Shown here: positions 31,244 through 36,689 of the stretch, piece after piece | Position numbering within the stretch: position 1 is the stretch's first letter | Layout of the letters: the number at the start of each line of letters is the position of its first letter | Origin: Flavobacteriales bacterium | Lineage (GTDB): Bacteria > Bacteroidota > Bacteroidia > Flavobacteriales_D > Sanyastnellaceae | NCBI GenBank assembly: GCA_947462725.1 | Contig: CANHPZ010000011.1 | Span: 1 to 36,689, forward strand | Length of the DNA: 36,689 nt | Direction of reading: 5' to 3' | Program-made: the position numbers and the translations under genes | The notes under the pieces: model-generated | Database searches by the model: none | The model's input: only the letters and a program-made list of their open reading frames with translations | What the model was told of the DNA's origin: nothing

Positions 31244-33453
31244 ACAACTCCGAAAACATAAAGAACAGTCATATCAACCAACCGCAACAGCCGGTGTCGA
31301 CTCCACAAGAGCCGACGCCGGCCAATGCACCCCTGGGCAAAAAACAACACATTGCCCTCATCCACAACAAAGCATGGATGGTGTTTGCCGGTCTTTGCAT
31401 ACTGGCCATTGCCATCGTAATTAAAGTTTTTGTGATTCAGCTTTTCCCTGATGAAAAAGCCAACCAACTAGCAGAAAACTTCACTTTTAAAGTGCGTGAA
31501 ATTCAACCCGTGCGTGGTCAAATCTATTCAAGCGACGGAAGCCTTCTCGCCACCAGCATTCCCGAGTATGAAATTCGCTGGGATGCCAAGGCACCCTATG
31601 ACGAAGAACTGTATCAGACTCGCCTCGATTCACTCTGCATAAGCTTCAACCAACTGTTTGGCGATCGCTCCGTAGCAGAATACAAGGCCATTTTCAAACG
31701 CGCCAAAAGCGAAGGCAATCGATACGTAGAAATCATTGACCACGTCGACTACAACCAATTGCAACTGGTGAAGAAATTCCCTTTCATTCGCAAAGGAACC
31801 ATTCGTGGTGGATTTGTATTCGAGGAGAAGTTCATTCGCGATCAACCCTTCGGAACACTCGCCTCACGCACCATTGGCATGGAGCGCGCGGAAAACAAAG
31901 TCGGTATTGAACGCGACTACGACGAACTGCTGCGCGGCAAGAAAGGCAAGCAGATGATGGAGAAGATTGCCGGAGGTGTATGGAAGCCATTGAGCAATGA
32001 ATTCGTAGAAGAGCCAGAACCGGGCGCCGATATCATCACCACTATCGACATACACTTGCAGGATGTTGCGCACGCCGCACTCAAACGCAAACTCGAAGAA
32101 TGCGATGCCGAATGGGGTTGTGCCATACTGATGGAGGTGCAAACCGGATTTGTGCGCGCTGTAGCCAACCTCTCACGCAACAACCGCCAAGGCGAATTCA
32201 ACGAACGACTCAACTTCGCCATTAGCCAAAGCGTAGAACCGGGATCAACCATGAAACTCGCTTCACTCATGGCTTGCATGGATGAAGGACTTGTGCAACT
32301 TGATGAGAAAGTGGCCACCGGAAATGGAACAGCCACATTCCATGGTCAAACCATGAAGGACTCCAACTGGGACAAAGGAGGCAATGGAACAATCACGGCA
32401 GAACAGGTTTTCGAAAAATCTTCCAACGTAGGAACTGCCTTACTCGTGAAGAAGTCGTTTGGCGAAAATCCACAAGGCTACCTCGACAAACTGCAATCTT
32501 TTGGGTTGGGAGAACCACTCGGTATTGCACTCTCGGGCGAAGCAGCACCACGTCTCTACAAAACAACCAAAGACAATGGCTGGAGCGGATTGAGTTTAAC
32601 ACAATTGGCGATTGGTTATGAAACAACCTGCACGCCTCTGCAAACCCTTTCGTTCTACAATGCCGTGGCCAATAACGGCGTGTTTGTTCGTCCGCAATTT
32701 GTGCAACAAGTGAAGCGCAACGGACAGATTATCCAACAAGCGCAACCCATCATCATTCGCGAGAAAATTTGCAAAGATGAAACTCTTGCCAAGTGCCGTA
32801 AAATGATGGAAGGTGTTACAGAAGAAGGCGGAACCGCAGGACGACTATTTGAAAAATGCCCCTACAAAGTGGCCGGTAAAACCGGAACCGCTTGGATGCA
32901 CGAAGCAGGTGGATACCAGGCCCACCACTACCGTGCTTCGTTCGTAGGTTATTTCCCGGCAGAGAATCCGAAGTACTCCTGCATCGTGGTTGTCAACGAC
33001 CCTCGCAGCGGAGGCTATTACGGAGGTGTAATTGCTGCACCGGTATTCATGGAACTCGCCGACAAAATTTACAGCACAGAACTTGAATTCCGCGCACCAA
33101 TCAAAGCAGACAGCACCATGCTTGCCAAGCATCAATGGCCAAGCGTCAAAGGAGGTGCTTCATCCGAACTAAGCGCATTATTCAGCAGCTTGAACATGCC
33201 GGTGTATCAGCGTTCAACCGGCACATGGATTAGCACTTCTACCGCTAACGACTCTTTAATAGTTATGCAACAGCCATTGCAAACAGGCATCGTCCCCAAC
33301 GTTGTGGGCATGGGACTGCAAGACGCGCTCTATATGCTTGAATCCAACGGAATGAAAGTAAGAGTGATGGGCTTTGGTACAGTAAAACGACAAAGCATAC
33401 CTGCCGGTTCATCCATTCAATCTAACCCTAACATCATTATAGAATTACTGTGA
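31240..33453 (+). CDS. ftsI: Septal class B penicillin-binding protein FtsI with PASTA domain
   Basis: FtsI cross-links septal peptidoglycan as partner of FtsW. The 737-aa product has a Gln/Pro-rich cytoplasmic tail, one membrane helix (about 46-67), a PBP dimer/pedestal domain that begins at IQPVRGQIYSSDGSLLATS, and the transpeptidase domain. The catalytic motifs are SxxK at Ser336-Lys339 (SVEPGSTMK), SxN at Ser394-Asn396 (EKSSNVGTA) and KTGT at 547-550. A single PASTA domain occupies about 674-737 (IVPNVVGMGLQDALYMLESNGMKV), as is usual in this phylum. It is coupled to the genes on both sides: ATGA overlap with ftsL and GTGA overlap with murE. Confidence 0.97.
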   Translation: MNNSENIKNSHINQPQQPVSTPQEPTPANAPLGKKQHIALIHNKAWMVFAGLCILAIAIVIKVFVIQLFPDEKANQLAENFTFKVREIQPVRGQIYSSDGSLLATSIPEYEIRWDAKAPYDEELYQTRLDSLCISFNQLFGDRSVAEYKAIFKRAKSEGNRYVEIIDHVDYNQLQLVKKFPFIRKGTIRGGFVFEEKFIRDQPFGTLASRTIGMERAENKVGIERDYDELLRGKKGKQMMEKIAGGVWKPLSNEFVEEPEPGADIITTIDIHLQDVAHAALKRKLEECDAEWGCAILMEVQTGFVRAVANLSRNNRQGEFNERLNFAISQSVEPGSTMKLASLMACMDEGLVQLDEKVATGNGTATFHGQTMKDSNWDKGGNGTITAEQVFEKSSNVGTALLVKKSFGENPQGYLDKLQSFGLGEPLGIALSGEAAPRLYKTTKDNGWSGLSLTQLAIGYETTCTPLQTLSFYNAVANNGVFVRPQFVQQVKRNGQIIQQAQPIIIREKICKDETLAKCRKMMEGVTEEGGTAGRLFEKCPYKVAGKTGTAWMHEAGGYQAHHYRASFVGYFPAENPKYSCIVVVNDPRSGGYYGGVIAAPVFMELADKIYSTELEFRAPIKADSTMLAKHQWPSVKGGASSELSALFSSLNMPVYQRSTGTWISTSTANDSLIVMQQPLQTGIVPNVVGMGLQDALYMLESNGMKVRVMGFGTVKRQSIPAGSSIQSNPNIIIELL

Positions 33454-34913
33454 AGTTGCTCAAGGACATATTGTTTCGATCGCGCATCCAACAGGTGTTC
33501 GGATCTACAAACGTAGCCATCGAACACATCACCATGGACTCACGTGATGTGAAGCCTTTCAGTTTGTTTGTTGCTGTGGTTGGAGTTTCTGTTGATGGTC
33601 ACGACTATATCGACAAGGCCATTGCATTGGGCGCGGTGGCTATTGTGTGCGAAAACATTCCAGCGTACCCCACCGGAGGTATCACGTTCGTTCAAGTACC
33701 AAACTCGGCTGAGGCGCTGGGCTACATCGCAAGCAATTACTACGACAATCCCAGTGAGAACATCGACATCATTGCGGTCACCGGAACGAATGGAAAAACA
33801 ACCACAGCCACGCTCATGTATCAACTCGCGCGTAAGCTTGGATTCAAGGCCGGACTGCTTTCAACTGTAGTCAATAAAATAAACGACCGCGAACTGCCAT
33901 CAACGCACACTACACCAAACGCCATTGCCCTCAATAAGCTTCTGGCCGAAATGGTGGATGCTGGCTGCGCCTATTGCTTCATGGAAGCTTCATCGCACGC
34001 GCTGCATCAACACCGCATCACCGGTGTGCAAATCAAAGGTGCCTTGTTCAGCAATATCACGCACGACCATCTCGACTATCACAAGACGTTCAACGAATAC
34101 ATCAAGGCCAAGAAGATTCTATTCGACATTCTTCCTTCTACTGCATTCGCTATAGTAAATCACGATGATCGCCATAGCGAAGTGATGATTCAAAACTGCA
34201 AAGCGAAAACCAAGACTATGGCGCTTCACAGCATGGCCGACTACAAAGCCAAGGTGATTGAAAATGGTTTTACAGGATTGCATTTATTTATCGACGGCCA
34301 AGATTTATACACGCAACTCATCGGAGGATTCAATGCATATAACATCCTGGCGGTGTACGCCGCAGCTCGAGAATTGGGCCTCGATAAAATGGAAGTGCTC
34401 ACGGCCATCTCAGGACTGCAAGCGCCAGATGGACGTTTCCAATATTTCAAAACACCATCGGGTATTACCGCTGTAGTCGACTATGCACACACTCCCGATG
34501 CTCTGAAAAACGTACTGAAGACCATTGCCGATTTGCGCACAGGCAACGAGCAAGTCATCAGCCTGGTAGGATGTGGTGGTGATCGCGATAAAACCAAACG
34601 CCCCGAGATGGCGCGCATCGCAGCCGAATGGAGCGATCGCGTAATTCTCACCAGCGATAACCCGCGCAGCGAAGATCCTGATACTATCATCCGTGAAATG
34701 AAAGAAGGACTCGATCCGGTGATGATGAAAAAAACACTAGCGGTAACCGACCGCAAAGAAGCCATCAAGCTTGCCTGCACCCTGGCCAACGCCGGCGACA
34801 TCGTGCTCATCGCCGGTAAAGGCCATGAACGCTACCAGGAAATCGCAGGAGTAAAACACGCCTTCGATGATTTTCAAATCGTAAGTGAAACCCTAACCAT
34901 GCTCGAGAAATAA
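33450..34913 (+). CDS. murE: UDP-MurNAc-L-Ala-D-Glu:meso-diaminopimelate ligase
   Basis: MurE adds the third residue of the stem peptide. The 487-aa product has the substrate-binding [17 protein letters not shown] segment, the P-loop [15 protein letters not shown] (110-124), the [17 protein letters not shown] segment with Lys221 as the likely carbamylated Lys, and the DNPR motif (403-406, [12 protein letters not shown]) that indicates meso-diaminopimelate as substrate. The start is a GTG whose last three bases with the next A form the ftsI stop (GTGA, 33450-33453). The stop shares a base with the mraY ATG (TAATG). Both overlaps argue for translational coupling. Confidence 0.98.
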   Translation: MKLLKDILFRSRIQQVFGSTNVAIEHITMDSRDVKPFSLFVAVVGVSVDGHDYIDKAIALGAVAIVCENIPAYPTGGITFVQVPNSAEALGYIASNYYDNPSENIDIIAVTGTNGKTTTATLMYQLARKLGFKAGLLSTVVNKINDRELPSTHTTPNAIALNKLLAEMVDAGCAYCFMEASSHALHQHRITGVQIKGALFSNITHDHLDYHKTFNEYIKAKKILFDILPSTAFAIVNHDDRHSEVMIQNCKAKTKTMALHSMADYKAKVIENGFTGLHLFIDGQDLYTQLIGGFNAYNILAVYAAARELGLDKMEVLTAISGLQAPDGRFQYFKTPSGITAVVDYAHTPDALKNVLKTIADLRTGNEQVISLVGCGGDRDKTKRPEMARIAAEWSDRVILTSDNPRSEDPDTIIREMKEGLDPVMMKKTLAVTDRKEAIKLACTLANAGDIVLIAGKGHERYQEIAGVKHAFDDFQIVSETLTMLEK

Positions 34914-36142
34914 TGCTCTATTATCTCTTCCAATACCTCGAACAACACTTCGACTTCCCCGGAGCCGGACTGTTTCAATATATCTCATTCCGTGCAGCAT
35001 GCAGCATCATCCTTTCACTCATCATATCGATGGTGTTTGGAAAACGCCTCATCAACATGTTGCGCAAAAAGCAAGTGGGCGAAACCGTGCGTGACCTCGG
35101 ACTACAAGGTCAAATGGAGAAAGCCGGCACACCCACTATGGGAGGACTCATCATTCTGGCGGCCATCCTTATTCCTACGCTCCTCTTTGCTCGACTCACC
35201 AACGTGTACATCATCACCATGCTCATCAGCACGGTTTGGTTGGGTGCAGTAGGCTTCATGGACGATTACATCAAGGTATTCAAGAAAGACAAACAAGGAC
35301 TTGCAGGCACAAGCAAAATCATCGGCCAAATTGGAGTGGGACTCATCGTGGCCAGCATGCTCTACTTCAATGAGAACGTGTACATCAAGACGAAGGTTAG
35401 CGACACACCACTGGGTAGTTCTTCGCTTACCGCACCCACTGATGCATCACTATGGCAGTCCGAAAAATCACTGAAGACCACCATTCCGTTTGTCAAAGAC
35501 AACGAATTCGATTACACGTCGCTCATACCGGATAGCTGGGAAACGCCAGTTACGCTGTTCATCCTTTTCGCAGTCATCGTTGTAATCATTGTAACAGCCG
35601 TTAGCAATGGTGCAAACATCACCGATGGTATCGACGGACTAGCAGCAGGAACAAGCGCGATTATTGGCGTTACGCTAGCACTGCTTGCGTATCTATCGGG
35701 TAACTACATTTTCGCCGATTACCTCAACATCATGTACATACCGAATGCAGGTGAATTGGTAATTTTCATCAGCGCCTTCGTTGGAGCGTGCATCGGATTT
35801 CTGTGGTACAACACCTATCCGGCACAGGTATTCATGGGCGATACCGGAAGTCTGGCTCTCGGCGGCATTATCGCCACGTTTGCTATAGCTATTCGCAAAG
35901 AACTTCTCATTCCAGTGCTCTGCGGCATCTTCCTCATCGAGAATGTATCGGTGATGATGCAGGTGTCGTATTTCAAATACACCAAGAAAAAATACGGCGA
36001 AGGTCGTCGCATCTTCTTGATGTCGCCATTGCACCACCACTACCAGAAAAAAGGCATGCACGAATCCAAGATCGTTTCGCGATTCTGGATCATCGGCATC
36101 ATGCTCGCCGTTCTCACCATCATTACACTCAAGACACGCTAA
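34913..36142 (+). CDS. mraY: Phospho-N-acetylmuramoyl-pentapeptide transferase
   Basis: MraY transfers phospho-MurNAc-pentapeptide to undecaprenyl phosphate, making lipid I at the inner membrane. The 409-aa polytopic protein has [10 protein letters not shown] (73-82), the Asp pair in GFMDDYIKV (117-118), [13 protein letters not shown] (234-246), [13 protein letters not shown] and the C-terminal [24 protein letters not shown]. It is about 50 residues longer than the E. coli enzyme because of an inserted loop at about 155-210, common in this phylum. It overlaps murE by one base and is followed by murD after two bases. Confidence 0.98.
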   Translation: MLYYLFQYLEQHFDFPGAGLFQYISFRAACSIILSLIISMVFGKRLINMLRKKQVGETVRDLGLQGQMEKAGTPTMGGLIILAAILIPTLLFARLTNVYIITMLISTVWLGAVGFMDDYIKVFKKDKQGLAGTSKIIGQIGVGLIVASMLYFNENVYIKTKVSDTPLGSSSLTAPTDASLWQSEKSLKTTIPFVKDNEFDYTSLIPDSWETPVTLFILFAVIVVIIVTAVSNGANITDGIDGLAAGTSAIIGVTLALLAYLSGNYIFADYLNIMYIPNAGELVIFISAFVGACIGFLWYNTYPAQVFMGDTGSLALGGIIATFAIAIRKELLIPVLCGIFLIENVSVMMQVSYFKYTKKKYGEGRRIFLMSPLHHHYQKKGMHESKIVSRFWIIGIMLAVLTIITLKTR

Positions 36143-36144
36143 GC

Positions 36145-36689
36145 TTGAAGAAAAAGATTGTCATATTAGGCGGAGGCGAAAGCGGCATGGGCGCTGCAGT
36201 GCTTGCTATGAAGCAAGGCTTCGAGGTATTTCTTTCCGATCGCGGATCACTGAAAGAAAAATACCGAGAGCAACTGCAATCGCGCAATATTCCGTTTGAA
36301 GAAGGCAGTCATGATGAAGGACGCGTGCTCAGTGCAGATGAAATCATCAAGTCACCAGGCATTCCCGACACTGCTCCGCTTGTCATGCAAGCCAAGGCGC
36401 AAGGCATTCCCGTGATTTCCGAAATCGAATTCGCTGCGCGTTACACCAAAGCGAAGCTTGTGTGCATCACCGGCAGCAATGGCAAAACAACCACCACACT
36501 CCTCACCTACCACATCCTGAAAAACGCAGGTCTGAACGTCGGACTTGCAGGCAATGTGGGCAACAGTTTCGCCTTGCAGGTGGCCGAGCAAAACTTCGAC
36601 ATCTACGTGCTCGAGATCAGCAGCTTCATGCTCGACACCATGTTTGAGTTCAAGGCCGATGTTGCGATACTCACCAACATCACGCCCGA
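36145..36689 (+). CDS. murD: UDP-N-acetylmuramoylalanine--D-glutamate ligase, 3'-truncated by the window edge
   Basis: MurD adds D-Glu to UDP-MurNAc-L-Ala. The visible 181 codons start at a TTG at 36145, two bases after the mraY stop, with the family-type N-terminus (M)KKKIVILGGGESGMGAAVLAMKQGFEVFLSD. The UDP-binding loop is GGGESGMG, and the central P-loop is CITGSNGKTTTTLLTYH, followed by GLAGNVGNSFA and VLEISSFMLD. The next in-frame ATG (GMGAA) would cut into the UDP-binding loop, so the TTG is the likely start. The gene is open at the window end. Whether ftsW or something else follows it is the key question for the split dcw cluster, since an ftsW copy already lies at 15950-17128. Confidence 0.96.
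   Translation, partial: MKKKIVILGGGESGMGAAVLAMKQGFEVFLSDRGSLKEKYREQLQSRNIPFEEGSHDEGRVLSADEIIKSPGIPDTAPLVMQAKAQGIPVISEIEFAARYTKAKLVCITGSNGKTTTTLLTYHILKNAGLNVGLAGNVGNSFALQVAEQNFDIYVLEISSFMLDTMFEFKADVAILTNITP

Noticed and set aside
1-36689. tRNA or rRNA genes, CRISPR arrays, IS elements, prophage or defence islands
   Set aside because: Almost all sequence is accounted for by housekeeping, envelope and motility genes. Intergenic gaps are short and show no tRNA cloverleaf, regular repeat-spacer pattern, transposase or integrase.

Overview
This window is chromosomal DNA from a member of the Bacteroidota, most likely a Flavobacteriales-type lineage. The evidence is the gliding/type IX-associated genes gldA, gldB and gldC, the Bacteroidota forms of FtsL, FtsQ, FtsI (with a C-terminal PASTA domain) and MraY (with a long loop insertion), a PorE-like TPR/PD40/CRD protein, and AT-rich promoter-like elements of the TAnnTTTG type instead of strong Shine-Dalgarno sequences. 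Codon use and composition look even across the window. I see no insertion sequence, prophage, CRISPR array, tRNA or rRNA.

Layout. (1) 1-1262, plus: the 3' part of a TPR/PD40/carboxypeptidase-regulatory-domain envelope protein. (2) 1263-9602, minus: a tightly packed surface-polysaccharide module, read right to left: Wzx-like flippase, Wzy/O-antigen-ligase-like membrane protein, two GT4 glycosyltransferases, one GT2 glycosyltransferase, and an exported GH2 beta-mannosidase. aroE and a DedA protein lie just upstream. (3) 11134-17128, minus: ftsW-murG-murC-ftsQ-ftsA, the second half of a division and cell wall (dcw) cluster, closed by a terminator. (4) 17272-23319, minus: glutaryl-CoA dehydrogenase, RNase HI, MarC, PurN, a hybrid histidine kinase and its FIST-domain partner. 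(5) 23477-27985: gldA (plus), nadE and an outer-membrane barrel protein (minus), then gldB, gldC and engB/yihA (plus). (6) 28135-28893, minus: an alpha/beta hydrolase. (7) 29326-36689, plus: mraZ-rsmH-ftsL-ftsI-murE-mraY-murD, the first half of the dcw cluster, running off the right edge.

How the genes work together. The two dcw blocks together supply the cytoplasmic Mur ligases MurC, MurD and MurE, lipid I/II synthesis (MraY, MurG), and the septal machinery FtsA, FtsQ, FtsL, FtsI and FtsW. They are normally one contiguous run in Bacteroidota. Here they are split into oppositely oriented blocks about 12 kb apart (ftsW start to mraZ start), and ftsZ does not follow ftsA. GldA, GldB and GldC belong to the gliding-motility set, and the first gene resembles the type IX secretion protein PorE. 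The polysaccharide module looks like a small Wzx/Wzy-dependent assembly line without its initiating transferase, export or chain-length genes.

The points most worth following up are the split dcw cluster, a cluster of degenerate ATGTGGG elements (including an inverted pair of double boxes) upstream of mraZ, the translationally coupled FIST/hybrid-kinase pair, a shortened GldA, and nadE starting directly behind a terminator hairpin. I did not find anything that clearly amounts to a wholly new system.
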